From assembly GCA_964621785.1 (NCBI GenBank), contig CAZUPD010000001.1, positions 191,420 through 255,419 on the forward strand: a stretch of DNA of 64,000 nt. The letters are read 5' to 3'. How positions within the stretch are numbered: position 1 is the first letter of the stretch; each line of letters starts with the position of its first letter. A program made the position numbers and the translations under genes. Origin of the DNA: JACKDW01 sp964621785. Lineage in GTDB: Bacteria > Myxococcota_A > Polyangia > Nannocystales > Nannocystaceae. Positions 55,046 through 63,987 of this stretch are shown here, one piece after another. The notes under the pieces are model-generated. The model searched no databases and was not told the origin of the DNA. It was given only the letters and a program-made list of their open reading frames with translations.

Positions 55046-56275
55046 ATGATCCTCGAACGCTGTCTGAGTCTGTGTGGGATCGCCGTGATCGTGGCGGTCG
55101 CCTATGGGCTCAGTCGGGAGCGTCGGGCGATCGCATGGCGGACGGTTGTCATTGGCTTTGCCCTGCAGTGGGGGATGGCCCTGTTGTTGCTCAAGGTTCC
55201 GTGGGGACAGCTCGCCCTCGGCAAGGCGGCCAAGGGGGTCTCGACGGTGTTGGAGCAGTCGTTTGCCGGCTCTGGATTTATGTTTGGCGAACTCGGCAAA
55301 CACAAGGGCGGAACATCGGGGCTCGACGTGGTGTTTGCATTTCAGGTGTTGCCGACGATCATTTTTATCGCCGCCCTGTTTTCGCTGCTCTACTACCTCG
55401 GGGTGATGCAGCGGATCGTCGGCCTGATGGCCAAGGCGACGGTGCGCCTGTTTGGGGCCAGTGGGGCGGAGTCATTGGCGGTCGCAGCCAGCGTGTTCAT
55501 GGGCCAGACCGAATCCCCGTTGACGATCCGCCCGTTTTTGGCGCGCCTGACCGAGTCGGAATTGTTTGTCGTCATGGTTTCGGGGATGGCCTCGGTGTCA
55601 GGTGCCATTTTGGGGGCCTACGTGTTGATCGGCGGGGTGGAGATCGAACACTTGCTGATGGCGGTGGCCATGACAGCCCCGAGCTCGCTGGTGTTGGCAA
55701 AGATGATTGTGCCGGAGACGGACTCGCCGCAGACCGCCGGTGTCACCCCGGATGTCGAGCTCGCGGACCGGCCGAGCAATCTCCTCGATGCCGTCGCCGA
55801 CGGGACGACCGAGGGTCTCAAGCTGGCGCTCAATGTCGGCGCCATGTTGATCGCATTTTTGGCCCTGATCGCCCTGTGCAACGTGGGGCTGGGACTCATC
55901 GAAGTCGGCGGCGAGGGGTTGAGCTTGGAGCGGATCTTTGGTTGGGTATTTTTCCCGGTCGCCGTGTTGATGGGGGTCCCCGTGGCCGAGGCTGGCGATG
56001 TGGGCCAACTCTTGGGCACCCGCACGATCGTCAACGAGATCATCGCGTTTCAACAACTCCACGAGATGTCAGAGCTATCGGCCCGTTCGTCGGCGATCAC
56101 AACGTTTGCGATCTGCGGGTTTGCCAACCTCTCGAGCATCGGCGTGCAGATCGGTGGTCTGGGAGCATTGGTCCCCGCGCGAAAGTCTGATATTGCCCGG
56201 CTGGGTCTGCTGGCCCTGACAGCAGCAACCCTGGCGAACTTCTCCACGGCCTGTGTGGCCGCGGCCATCCTGTGA
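55046..56275 (+). CDS. nupC: Nucleoside permease of the NupC/CNT family
   Basis: A 409-residue inner-membrane nucleoside:cation symporter with about 8-10 hydrophobic helices. Family motifs are visible: QTESPLTIRPFLARLTESELFVVMVSGMASVSGAILGAYV (residues ~152-191) and the C-terminal ITTFAICGFANLSSIG. It imports nucleosides for the adjacent thymidine kinase and uracil phosphoribosyltransferase, completing a salvage operon. The start ATG 55046 is followed by a hydrophobic helix. Confidence 0.93.
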   Translation: MILERCLSLCGIAVIVAVAYGLSRERRAIAWRTVVIGFALQWGMALLLLKVPWGQLALGKAAKGVSTVLEQSFAGSGFMFGELGKHKGGTSGLDVVFAFQVLPTIIFIAALFSLLYYLGVMQRIVGLMAKATVRLFGASGAESLAVAASVFMGQTESPLTIRPFLARLTESELFVVMVSGMASVSGAILGAYVLIGGVEIEHLLMAVAMTAPSSLVLAKMIVPETDSPQTAGVTPDVELADRPSNLLDAVADGTTEGLKLALNVGAMLIAFLALIALCNVGLGLIEVGGEGLSLERIFGWVFFPVAVLMGVPVAEAGDVGQLLGTRTIVNEIIAFQQLHEMSELSARSSAITTFAICGFANLSSIGVQIGGLGALVPARKSDIARLGLLALTAATLANFSTACVAAAIL

Positions 56276-56294
56276 ACGCACCGAGGTACTTGCC

Positions 56295-57269
56295 ATGACA
56301 ACTTCTCACGAGCGCATCCCCATTCTCGATATCCGTCGTTTCGACCGCCAGACCGCGGGCGACAAGCAGGCATTTGTCGACGACATCGGTGCCGGCTTTC
56401 GCCGGTTTGGGTTTGTCGGGATCACCCACCACGGAATTCCCGATGCAGTGATCGATGGCGCCTACGAGTCTATCCGGACATTTTTTGCCCTGCCCGAGGA
56501 TGTCCGTCGCAGCTACTATCAGGAGGGGCTCGCCGGAGCCCGTGGATATACACCTTTTGGTATCGAGCATGCCAAGGACAGCGACACGGTCGACCTCAAG
56601 GAGTTTTGGCATGTGGGGCGCGAGGTCCCGGACGAGCTGGCGATGCGCGAGACCTATCCACCCAACGTCTGGCCCCGCGAGGTGCCTGCGTTCAAGGATC
56701 GCACCTACGGACTGTACGAAGCGCTCGACCAGCTCGGACGCCGCGTGCTCAAGGCCGTCGCACTCCACCTCCATCTTCCCGAGGATTTTTTCGAAAGCCG
56801 GGTCAACGTCGGCAACAGCATCCTGCGACCGCTGCACTATCCGCCGATTACCGACAAAACCTCGGGCGTACGCGCGGGTCGCCACGAGGACATCAACCTG
56901 ATCACGTTGCTGGTCGGTTCGGGCGAGCCGGGGCTACAGATTCTCAACAAAGGAGGCGAGTGGATCCCGGTCGACACCATTCCGGGAACCATTGTGTGCA
57001 ATGTCGGCGATATGTTGCAGCGGATCACCAACCACGTGTTGCCGTCGACGACCCACCGGGTGGTCAATCCGCCGCCGCCGTACTGTCACGAGAGCCGCTA
57101 CTCGACCCCCTACTTTTTGCACCCCAACTCGGACTGTCTTCTCGAGACCCTGTCGGGGTGTGTGACCCCCGAAAATCCCAATCGCTATCCCGAACCGATC
57201 ACGGCCCACGCCTACTTGACCGAGCGGCTGATCGAGATTGGCCTCAAACCGCCAGAGGCTGCGTCGTAG
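56295..57269 (+). CDS. 2-oxoglutarate/Fe(II)-dependent oxygenase, IPNS-like
   Basis: A 324-residue enzyme of the isopenicillin N synthase-like dioxygenase family. The N-terminal DIOX_N region contains IPILDIRRF..GFRRFGFVGITHHGIP. The double-stranded beta-helix carries the iron ligands in AGRHEDINLITLLV (His-x-Asp) and TTHRV (distal His), with the co-substrate Arg in ESRYSTPYF (Arg-x-Ser). It may act in nucleotide, lipid or secondary metabolism; substrate not inferable. The gap from nupC is 19 bases, so it may be read as part of the salvage operon. ATG 56295 starts directly at the domain. Confidence 0.88.
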   Translation: MTTSHERIPILDIRRFDRQTAGDKQAFVDDIGAGFRRFGFVGITHHGIPDAVIDGAYESIRTFFALPEDVRRSYYQEGLAGARGYTPFGIEHAKDSDTVDLKEFWHVGREVPDELAMRETYPPNVWPREVPAFKDRTYGLYEALDQLGRRVLKAVALHLHLPEDFFESRVNVGNSILRPLHYPPITDKTSGVRAGRHEDINLITLLVGSGEPGLQILNKGGEWIPVDTIPGTIVCNVGDMLQRITNHVLPSTTHRVVNPPPPYCHESRYSTPYFLHPNSDCLLETLSGCVTPENPNRYPEPITAHAYLTERLIEIGLKPPEAAS

Positions 57270-57459
57270 ACCGATCGCTTGCAAATGCGCGGTCGCCAAT
57301 TGTGTGCAATTACAAGCGTATCGTCACAACCGGCGAACATACGACTGTGATCATCCTCGCAGCGCTTTTTCGCAAACGGGTCTACAACTTTACGACGTTG
57401 TGCGTGCGTCGGTGGGGAAGCTAGCCGCACGCAACCAACTCGTCTACCGAGGTGTTGTC

Positions 57460-58767
57460 ATGCTTGCGTTGAAAAAATCGATTGTTGTCCGTTACCTCTG
57501 TGTATGTACAGCTTCTTCTGCGCTCGTCGGCTGTGGCGGCGACGGGTCCGGGTCTGCGACCGAGGATAGCGGCGAGACCTCAGCTGGCTCGACTGCTGAC
57601 GAGAGTGATACCGACGCGGAGACCAGCGAGGGGGAAACGTCGGCCGGACCGACGAGTGAAGGTTCCGACTCGGAGGCGTCGACCGATCCCGAGACGACGG
57701 ACCCGACCGAAGACCCAACGACCGAAGACCCGACAACCGAAGACCCGACAACCGAAGACCCGACGACCGAAGACCCGACGACCGAAGACCCGACAACCGA
57801 AGACCCGAGCGACAGTGATTCGGACAGCGATTCCGATAGCGGTACGGATACGGGGGGCGACGACGGGGTCGCGGGTTGCTACCAAGATAAGTTCGACGAA
57901 ATGGTACCTCTGGCGGATTACGACCAGTTTGGGCCGATCGTCGGGAGCCACTGTGTCGGCACCAACCATCAGGATATCGAGGATGTCGAACGCGTGGTGT
58001 TTCTCGGCGACTCGGTCACCGTTGGTACACCGCCGACCGCGGCCAATAACTTCTACCGCTCGCGTCTCGCCGATAGCTTGGTGGCGAAGTTCGGCCTGAT
58101 GCCGCCGACCAATTTGTGGAAGCAAGTCAACCCGCTCGAGGGCAAGAGCGTGCTCCAAGATTCCGGTGACTTTAGCTCCTGTGCCGAGTGGGGTGCCCGG
58201 ACCGACGACTTCGTGGCCCAGTTAGGTGACTGCTTCAACGGCCCCGAGCTCGACCGTACCTTGGTGATCATCACCATGGGGGGCAACGACCTCGCCCGCT
58301 GGGCCAAGGACGCGACCAACGAAAACAAACCGATCGACGAGATTATGGTCGATGTCGAGGCGGCCTATCAACTGATGGCGGACGCGATCGAGTTTTTGAC
58401 CGATCCGATGAACTTCCCCAACGGGTCGTATGTCATCTTCGCTAACGTCTACGAGTACACCGACCGGACCGGTGACTTGGGCTCGTGTACGGCAGCCCAG
58501 TTCCAAGACCTCACCGGTTCGTGGCCCGAGGGGATGCCGGTGATCAACTCGTTCAACGAGATGTTGATGGAGCTCGCGGTCGAAAGCGGGACGGACATGG
58601 TGTTTATGTCCGAGGAGTTTTGCGGCCACGGCTTCTATCACAACGATGCCATCAACGTGTGCTACGCGGACGGCAACGACAACTGGTTTGACCTGACGTG
58701 CATCCACCCGACGCCCGATGGCCACGACAATCTGGCGGGGATGTTCTCGATGGTCGTCGAGGAATAG
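57460..58767 (+). CDS. SGNH/GDSL-hydrolase lipoprotein
   Basis: A 435-residue lipoprotein: signal peptide with lipobox LVGC, about 110 residues of Ser/Thr/Glu/Asp linker with (D-P-T-T-E) repeats, then an SGNH hydrolase. Catalytic blocks: VVFLGDSVTVGTPP (block I, Ser), VIITMGGNDLARW (block III, Asn) and CIHPTPDGHDNLAGM (block V, Asp/His). Such enzymes are esterases or lipases; this one would act at the cell surface. ATG 57460 begins the signal peptide. Palindrome TGTATGTACA (57501-57510) sits in the signal-peptide coding region; another, TGCAATTACA, is at 57305 in the 190-bp upstream gap. Confidence 0.82.
   Translation: MLALKKSIVVRYLCVCTASSALVGCGGDGSGSATEDSGETSAGSTADESDTDAETSEGETSAGPTSEGSDSEASTDPETTDPTEDPTTEDPTTEDPTTEDPTTEDPTTEDPTTEDPSDSDSDSDSDSGTDTGGDDGVAGCYQDKFDEMVPLADYDQFGPIVGSHCVGTNHQDIEDVERVVFLGDSVTVGTPPTAANNFYRSRLADSLVAKFGLMPPTNLWKQVNPLEGKSVLQDSGDFSSCAEWGARTDDFVAQLGDCFNGPELDRTLVIITMGGNDLARWAKDATNENKPIDEIMVDVEAAYQLMADAIEFLTDPMNFPNGSYVIFANVYEYTDRTGDLGSCTAAQFQDLTGSWPEGMPVINSFNEMLMELAVESGTDMVFMSEEFCGHGFYHNDAINVCYADGNDNWFDLTCIHPTPDGHDNLAGMFSMVVEE
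57711..57808. repeat. 15-bp tandem coding repeat (Asp-Pro-Thr-Thr-Glu)
   Basis: About six units of GACCCRACRACCGAA encode the DPTTE linker of the SGNH lipoprotein. Units are nearly identical, so it is prone to length variation. Confidence 0.85.
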
Positions 58768-59033
58768 ACGGTCGCCGAAGCGCGGTTTTTGCCGGTCACA
58801 TCGATGCATCGTCCGTGTTGCGGTTCGAATGTGTGATCCGGTCAGCGCGACAATGGCGACGAAGCGCGCCGGTTTGAGACTGGCGAGCGAGCGGTCCGCG
58901 GATTGCTCGACTGCCTCACGTGCCGATTTTCCCCGCTTCGCCGGTCAAGGCGATGCGCGAGAAAAACCATGGCCGGTCGGGTATTGGAGCCGTGATTGAC
59001 CGCGGTCACCAGCAGCCGCTACGGTGCACGTCT

Positions 59034-59885
59034 ATGATCCGCCTCAGCGGCGTACACAAGACCTATCGCACTGGACAGACGAACCTCGACGTCCTCAAAG
59101 GGGTCGACCTCGAGATCGCCGCCGGCGAGTTCGTCTCGATCATCGGACGCTCGGGCTCGGGCAAGACGACACTCCTCAACATCATCGGCGGACTCGATTC
59201 GGACTATCGCGGCACGGTCGAGGTCGAGGGGACGCAGTTGGGTCAGATGTCCGACCGCGACCTGAGCCGTTACCGCAACCGCCATATCGGGTTTGTGTTC
59301 CAGTCATTTCACCTGCTCGGACATATGACGTGCCTCGAAAACGTCATCTTGCCGGCACTGTTCGACGGTGGCCAAGGCAGTCTGAGCACGCGCGACGCCC
59401 AGGCGCGGGGGCTCGAGTTGCTGGCCCAGATGGACCTGGCGGATAAGGCCAAAAGTCGTCCGATCCACCTCTCGGGCGGGCAAAAGCAGCGTATTGCGAT
59501 CGCCCGGGCACTGTTGCACAAGCCGTCGCTGCTGATCTGTGACGAGCCGACCGGCAACCTCGACCGCGAGAGCGGAGATGCGATCCTCAACCTGTTTTCC
59601 GAGCTCAACCGCCGCGATGGCATCACCCTGATCATCGTCACCCACGATGACCTCATCGCCGAGGCTGCCGCCCGGGTGGTCCGGATCGTCGAGGGCAACG
59701 TGGTCGAGGACCGCCGCACGCAACGCGAGAACCATGCAGATACACAGGGTTCCGAGAGCCTAAAAAACCCCCAGACAACGGCCTATGAGCCGCCGCCCAA
59801 AACAACGGTGTACGAACCGCCGGCCGCGACCACCGAGTTTGCCCGACATCCACAACCTGAAGCCACAACGGAGGACTTGGCATGA
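59034..59885 (+). CDS. ABC transporter ATPase, LolD/MacB type
   Basis: A 283-residue ATPase. Walker A GRSGSGKTTLLN, the Q-loop FVFQSFHLL, signature LSGGQKQR, Walker B LLICDEPTGNLD and switch His VTHDD are all intact. The core matches LolD/MacB/FtsE exporters. The C-terminal ~60 residues are an unusual extension with repeated TTAYEPPPKTTVYEPPAATTEF units, Pro/Thr-rich. ATG 59034 begins MIRLSGVHKTYRTG; the upstream frame to 58920 is non-homologous. The stop overlaps the FtsX-like gene start by 4 bases. Palindrome TGCAGATACA is at 59735. Confidence 0.93.
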   Translation: MIRLSGVHKTYRTGQTNLDVLKGVDLEIAAGEFVSIIGRSGSGKTTLLNIIGGLDSDYRGTVEVEGTQLGQMSDRDLSRYRNRHIGFVFQSFHLLGHMTCLENVILPALFDGGQGSLSTRDAQARGLELLAQMDLADKAKSRPIHLSGGQKQRIAIARALLHKPSLLICDEPTGNLDRESGDAILNLFSELNRRDGITLIIVTHDDLIAEAAARVVRIVEGNVVEDRRTQRENHADTQGSESLKNPQTTAYEPPPKTTVYEPPAATTEFARHPQPEATTEDLA

Positions 59886-61330
59886 GTGGGTTGAGACAGC
59901 TGATCCGCAAGGACCTTCGCCACCACTCCCGCCACTTTATCCTCGCCTCGATCGGGATTATCGTGGGGATCGCCGCGTTCGCGTTTTTTCTGGCCCTTGG
60001 GTCAGGTGTGCGCTCCGTCGTCCTCGGAGAGATTTTCCCGCTCGACAAATTAGAGGTGATTCCACGGAGCACCGATGTCGACTTGGGGCCGCTGCGGATG
60101 GGGATGGGCAAGGATTCGCTCGACGACGAGGCGGCCAAAAAACTCGCCACCATCCCCCATGTCAACGGCGTGTATCCCAAGATGAAACTGACGGTCCCCT
60201 CGATCGCCGCGGGCGGCAAGGAGCTGTTTGGCAACGCCATGCGCACCGAGATGGTCGCCGACGGGATCGATCCAGAGCTGGTCGCCGGGGATATCGACCG
60301 CAAGTTCGCGTTTGACTACTTCGACGACCGCGAGGCCAACACCCCGTGCAAGGTCGATGACGACTGTGGTGAGGCGATGCTGTACTGCGGCGATCCACTG
60401 CCGGAGCACGCTCGCCTGGCCGACGGCGAAAAGGCGCCCGAGAAGGAGACTGCGCCGGCTGTTGAAGTTGCGCCTACACCGAAATCGAAGGTGTGTCGCC
60501 ACTACGTCCCGGTGATCGCGTCCAATCACCTGGTCGAGATCTACAACGGCACCATTCGGCGGGCCCACAGCCTGCCCAAACTCAACCCGAACTTCGTCCT
60601 CGGGCTCAAGTTTGATCTGCGGGTTGGGGCGTCGATGGTGCGCGCGTCCAAGCGAAAAAAAGAGGTCATCGAGCGCGGGCGTTTGGTCGGCTTTAGCGAC
60701 CGCGCCATCTCCCTCGGTCTGACCCTGCCGCTGGGCTATGTCAGCCGCTACAACGTGCTGTTCGACGACGTCAACGCAGCGACCACCTATCACTCGATCA
60801 TCGTCGATGTCGACAGCAAGGACAACGTGGCCGGGGTCGCCAAGGCGGTCGAAGATGCCGGCTTCGATGTTGCCGACTCGGGTGCCGAACAGGCGGCCAT
60901 GCTGATCGCGGTGTTTATGATGGTGTTCGGCTTTGTCAGCATCGTCATCGTCGGCATCGCGGCGATCAACATCATGCATGTGTTTTTTATGCTGATCTAC
61001 GAGCGCCAGCAGGAGATCGGGATCATGCGTGCGGTCGGTGCGAGCCGGGCCAACATTCGCACGATCATCATCGGCGAGGCGGCGGTGGTCGGAGCGATCG
61101 CCGGGGCAGTCGGCGTGGTGCTGTCGATGTTGGCGGCCTACGGATTTGATGTGGTCTCGGCCAACTATGTACCCGACTTCCCCTACAAGCCGGATACCTA
61201 CTTCGAGTTTAGCCCGACGCTGCTGTTGACCTCGATCGGGTTTGCGATCGGGTTTTGTGTGTTGGGGGCGACGCTTCCGGCAAGGCGCGCGGCGAAGCTG
61301 GACCCGGCGGTGGTGTTGACCGGACAATAG
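59882..61330 (+). CDS. FtsX/MacB-type ABC permease
   Basis: A 482-residue inner-membrane permease with an N-terminal transmembrane helix (residues ~18-40), a ~290-residue extracytoplasmic domain with two Cys-rich clusters (PCKVDDDCGEAMLYCG, KVCRHYV), and three C-terminal transmembrane helices with the FtsX motif NIMHVFFMLIYERQQEIGIMRAVGASRANI. The pairing with the LolD-like ATPase gene (ATGA overlap) indicates an ABC exporter or mechanotransmitter of the MacB class. The substrate is unknown; the multiheme cytochrome directly downstream suggests export or energising of a redox partner (inference). Confidence 0.9.
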   Translation: MSGLRQLIRKDLRHHSRHFILASIGIIVGIAAFAFFLALGSGVRSVVLGEIFPLDKLEVIPRSTDVDLGPLRMGMGKDSLDDEAAKKLATIPHVNGVYPKMKLTVPSIAAGGKELFGNAMRTEMVADGIDPELVAGDIDRKFAFDYFDDREANTPCKVDDDCGEAMLYCGDPLPEHARLADGEKAPEKETAPAVEVAPTPKSKVCRHYVPVIASNHLVEIYNGTIRRAHSLPKLNPNFVLGLKFDLRVGASMVRASKRKKEVIERGRLVGFSDRAISLGLTLPLGYVSRYNVLFDDVNAATTYHSIIVDVDSKDNVAGVAKAVEDAGFDVADSGAEQAAMLIAVFMMVFGFVSIVIVGIAAINIMHVFFMLIYERQQEIGIMRAVGASRANIRTIIIGEAAVVGAIAGAVGVVLSMLAAYGFDVVSANYVPDFPYKPDTYFEFSPTLLLTSIGFAIGFCVLGATLPARRAAKLDPAVVLTGQ

Positions 61331-61335
61331 TTGGC

Positions 61336-63225
61336 GTGTCGAAGCTGTGGTCAGCTGCGGGGGCGGTCGGCGGCCTTGCCTTGCTCGCGCTTGCAGGAGC
61401 AGCGGTCGCCCAGACGGCCAACCGTACACGAAGTGGCAAGGCGCTCGCAGCCGCCATTCCCGAGACGTCCCGCAGCGGCTTTGTCGGGTCGGGAACCTGT
61501 CGCGGGTGTCATCCGAGTGACTATACAAGTTGGTACCACAGCTACCACCGTACCATGACCCAACCGGCGAGCCCTGAGACGGTCCAAGCCCCGTTTGACG
61601 GTCGCGAACTGACGGATCCGACAGGGACCTATCGGGTCGAACGCCGCGGAGAAGAGTTCTGGGTCTACCTGCGCGATCCAACCTGGCTACTTGAACATAT
61701 GGATGACGAGGAGCTCCCGGGGGATCCGCCGTGGGCGTGGAAACGTGTGGTGATGCTCACCGGCAGTCACCACATGCAAGTGTTTTGGGTCGCCGGCGAT
61801 GGGCCGCGCAAACTCCATGCATTCCCGTTTTCCTACCTGCTGGAAACCGACGATCAACCGGCGCAGTGGGTGCCCAACGAGTCGACGCTGTTGCGCCCGC
61901 CGATTGAAGACGGTGTGTATACATGGAATTATGTGTGTATCAAATGTCACGCGGTCGCCGGGGCACCGCGGGTGACCGAAAATGTCGTCGACCGAGGAGA
62001 CGGTACACGTGCGCAAACGGCCGTCGCCGAGCTGGGGATCGCCTGTGAATCGTGCCACGGGCCAGGCGCGGTACATGTCGCCCGCCAACAACATCCGGCG
62101 ACCCGCTATGCGTCCCACTTACAAGAGAATGCGGATACAACGATCGTCCACCCGGGCAAGCTCGATGGCGAGCGTTCGTCGGCTGTCTGCGGCCAGTGTC
62201 ACGCGATCACCCGGTTTGCCGACGAGGACAGCTGGCGCGGGGAGGGGTCGACCTTCCTCCCGGGCCAGACGTTGGAGCCGGCGATTCGCGTGGTCCGACA
62301 CCCGGTGCACGCGACCCAACCATGGCTCGATCACGAAGTTGCAGAGGACCCCGATTTTTTTGTCAAACGCTTCTGGTCCGACGGAATGGTGCGGATCTCG
62401 GGGCGGGAGTACAACGGCTTGATCGAGTCGCCGTGCTTCCAAGCAGACGACTTCTCGTGTCTTTCGTGCCACGCGATGCACACGGGCAAGCCCACGGACC
62501 AACTGCGCCCCGATCTAGATGCAGATACAAGCTGTACGCAATGCCACGAACCATTCGCCAACGGAATCTCCGCCCATACCCATCACGCCGAGGATTCAAG
62601 TGGCAGCCAATGTGTCAATTGCCATATGCCGCACACGACCTATGGGCTTCTCAAGGCAATACGAAGCCACGAGATCGATAGCCCGAACCTCGAGGAGGCG
62701 TTGCAGACCGGGCGGCCGAATGCCTGTAATCTGTGTCATCTCGACCGCACGTTGGCGTGGACCGGTGGGTGGCTCGAACGCTGGTACGGACTGTCGCAGC
62801 CCGACTTAGAACCAGATGAGCGCGAGGTCGCAGCAGCGATCTTGTGGATGTTGCGGGGGGATGCGGGGGTGCGGGCGTTGGTGGCGTGGCATGTCGGATG
62901 GGAAGCTGCCGCGCAGACGAGTCAAACGCAGGTGTTGGCGCCCTTCCTCGCCGAGCTGTTGATCGACGAATATGCGGCGGTTCGCCACATTGCGGGGAGG
63001 AGCCTCCGCGAGATCGCGGGGTTCAAACAGATTCCCTACGATCCGGTTGGAACCGCGGAGCAACGCGCTCAAGCACGTGCAGCGGTGTTCACACAATGGG
63101 GAAATTTGCCGCGCGAGTCCTGTGCACCGCAGTTGTTGCAGGACGAAATGTGTCGTTTGAGACAAGCTTCATTTGAGGAGTTGCTGGGCCAACGACCTTC
63201 GTATCCGGTGATTCTCGAAGAGTAG
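61336..63225 (+). CDS. Octaheme c-type cytochrome
   Basis: A 629-residue exported cytochrome. A signal peptide (VSKLWSAAGAVGGLALLALAGAAVAQ-like) is followed by eight CxxCH haem-binding motifs: CRGCH, CIKCH, CESCH, CGQCH, CLSCH, CTQCH, CVNCH and CNLCH. The fold resembles cytochrome c554/NrfA-like multiheme proteins. The C-terminal ~170 residues lack haems and look helical, possibly HEAT-like. It starts with GTG 61336, 5 bases after the FtsX stop, so it is co-transcribed with the ABC exporter. Role in extracellular or periplasmic electron transfer is likely; substrate unknown. Palindrome TGCAGATACA is at 62520. Confidence 0.88.
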   Translation: MSKLWSAAGAVGGLALLALAGAAVAQTANRTRSGKALAAAIPETSRSGFVGSGTCRGCHPSDYTSWYHSYHRTMTQPASPETVQAPFDGRELTDPTGTYRVERRGEEFWVYLRDPTWLLEHMDDEELPGDPPWAWKRVVMLTGSHHMQVFWVAGDGPRKLHAFPFSYLLETDDQPAQWVPNESTLLRPPIEDGVYTWNYVCIKCHAVAGAPRVTENVVDRGDGTRAQTAVAELGIACESCHGPGAVHVARQQHPATRYASHLQENADTTIVHPGKLDGERSSAVCGQCHAITRFADEDSWRGEGSTFLPGQTLEPAIRVVRHPVHATQPWLDHEVAEDPDFFVKRFWSDGMVRISGREYNGLIESPCFQADDFSCLSCHAMHTGKPTDQLRPDLDADTSCTQCHEPFANGISAHTHHAEDSSGSQCVNCHMPHTTYGLLKAIRSHEIDSPNLEEALQTGRPNACNLCHLDRTLAWTGGWLERWYGLSQPDLEPDEREVAAAILWMLRGDAGVRALVAWHVGWEAAAQTSQTQVLAPFLAELLIDEYAAVRHIAGRSLREIAGFKQIPYDPVGTAEQRAQARAAVFTQWGNLPRESCAPQLLQDEMCRLRQASFEELLGQRPSYPVILEE

Positions 63226-63306
63226 ACGTTTGCCGACTACCAAATTCCAAGATCTTGGTTCACAGTGACGGTAGTGGCGAGTACTTGCATACCCCGCGAA
63301 AGCGAG

Positions 63307-63768
63307 ATGGGCTCCGAGCCAGTGCTCGCCAGTGATCCAAGTGCATCGTCATCGGGGTTGCGGATCGGCTGGGAAGTGCTGGCCGAGCGCGATAACCATT
63401 CGGTGAGTGTCCGCCAAGGTATGTTGACATGCAAGGTTTGGCGCCGCCGAGATCTGGATGTCAGTCGAGGAGCATACCTCGCCCAAGTGCTCGCTGAGCA
63501 ACTGCACGACTACTTCCGCACAGAAAAGGACATCCGAGGGTTTGTCTTCGACCTGAGAGATGCCCCACCTGTCAGTGGGCCGGTGACCCAGGGAGCCATC
63601 TCGCAGATCCTGACGGGAGCCGAGCGCTACGGAGTCCGGGTGGCGGTGGTTGTCGGAGGTGGCGCGCTGCAGGCGATGCAGATCCGTCGACTGACCCGTG
63701 AATGTGCACCGAGTTGCGGAGTGGTCCTCGCAGACATCGAACATGCCGAGGATTGGGCCTGGAGCTGA
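63307..63768 (+). CDS. Small protein of unknown function, possibly STAS-like
   Basis: A 153-residue soluble protein. Features: GLRIGWEVLAERDNHSVSVRQGMLTCKVWRRRDLD, an amphipathic helix (RGAYLAQVLAEQLHDYFR), and FDLRDAPPVSGPVTQGAISQILTGAERYGVRVAVVVGG, which is alpha/beta-like in pattern and vaguely resembles a STAS or SpoIIAA-like fold. No named family was recognised with confidence. ATG 63307 was chosen; an in-frame GTG at 63265 is the alternative. It is 81 bases after the cytochrome gene. Confidence 0.5.
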   Translation: MGSEPVLASDPSASSSGLRIGWEVLAERDNHSVSVRQGMLTCKVWRRRDLDVSRGAYLAQVLAEQLHDYFRTEKDIRGFVFDLRDAPPVSGPVTQGAISQILTGAERYGVRVAVVVGGGALQAMQIRRLTRECAPSCGVVLADIEHAEDWAWS

Positions 63769-63795
63769 GCTGATCCGTGTTTGAGTGCGCGGGTT

Positions 63796-63877
63796 ATTTT
63801 GGCCGAGGACAGGCCCTGAGCGGCTTGCAGTAGGCCACTACAGCGTCGCCGCTCAAGGCTCAGTCCTCGGCCAAAAT
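63796..63877. repeat. Long inverted repeat (about 25 bp paired)
   Basis: ATTTTGGCCGAGGAC (63796-63810) pairs perfectly with GTCCTCGGCCAAAAT (63863-63877). After a small internal bulge, CCCTGAGCGG (63814-63823) pairs with CCGCTCAAGG (63849-63858), one mismatch. The 25-base loop holds a small inner GTAG/CTAC hairpin. It starts 28 bases downstream of the last gene. It could be a terminator, a structured RNA or a mobile-element end; no T tract supports the first. Confidence 0.75.
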
Positions 63878-63893
63878 TCCACCGCGAATCTTT

Positions 63894-63987
63894 GGGGCGG
63901 CTTGGTTCAGTTGGAGGCGGGGGAGAGTCAGGGTCGTTTCAGTCGGAGCGGGGGGGGCGGCTTGGTTCAGTTGGAGGCGGGGGAGAA
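63894..63987. repeat. 60-bp tandem repeat, second copy partial
   Basis: GGGGCGGCTTGGTTCAGTTG... (33 bp, continuing to GGGGGAGA) occurs at 63894 and again at 63954, with about 27 bp between them. The second copy diverges after GGGGGAGA, near the window edge. A short frame (63785-63991) crosses this and the hairpin but is not convincing as a gene. Confidence 0.8.

Noticed and set aside
60050..61681. Long minus-strand frame opposite the FtsX-like and cytochrome genes
   Set aside because: Antisense shadow: Arg/His/Gln-rich, without motifs, fully overlapping well-supported genes.
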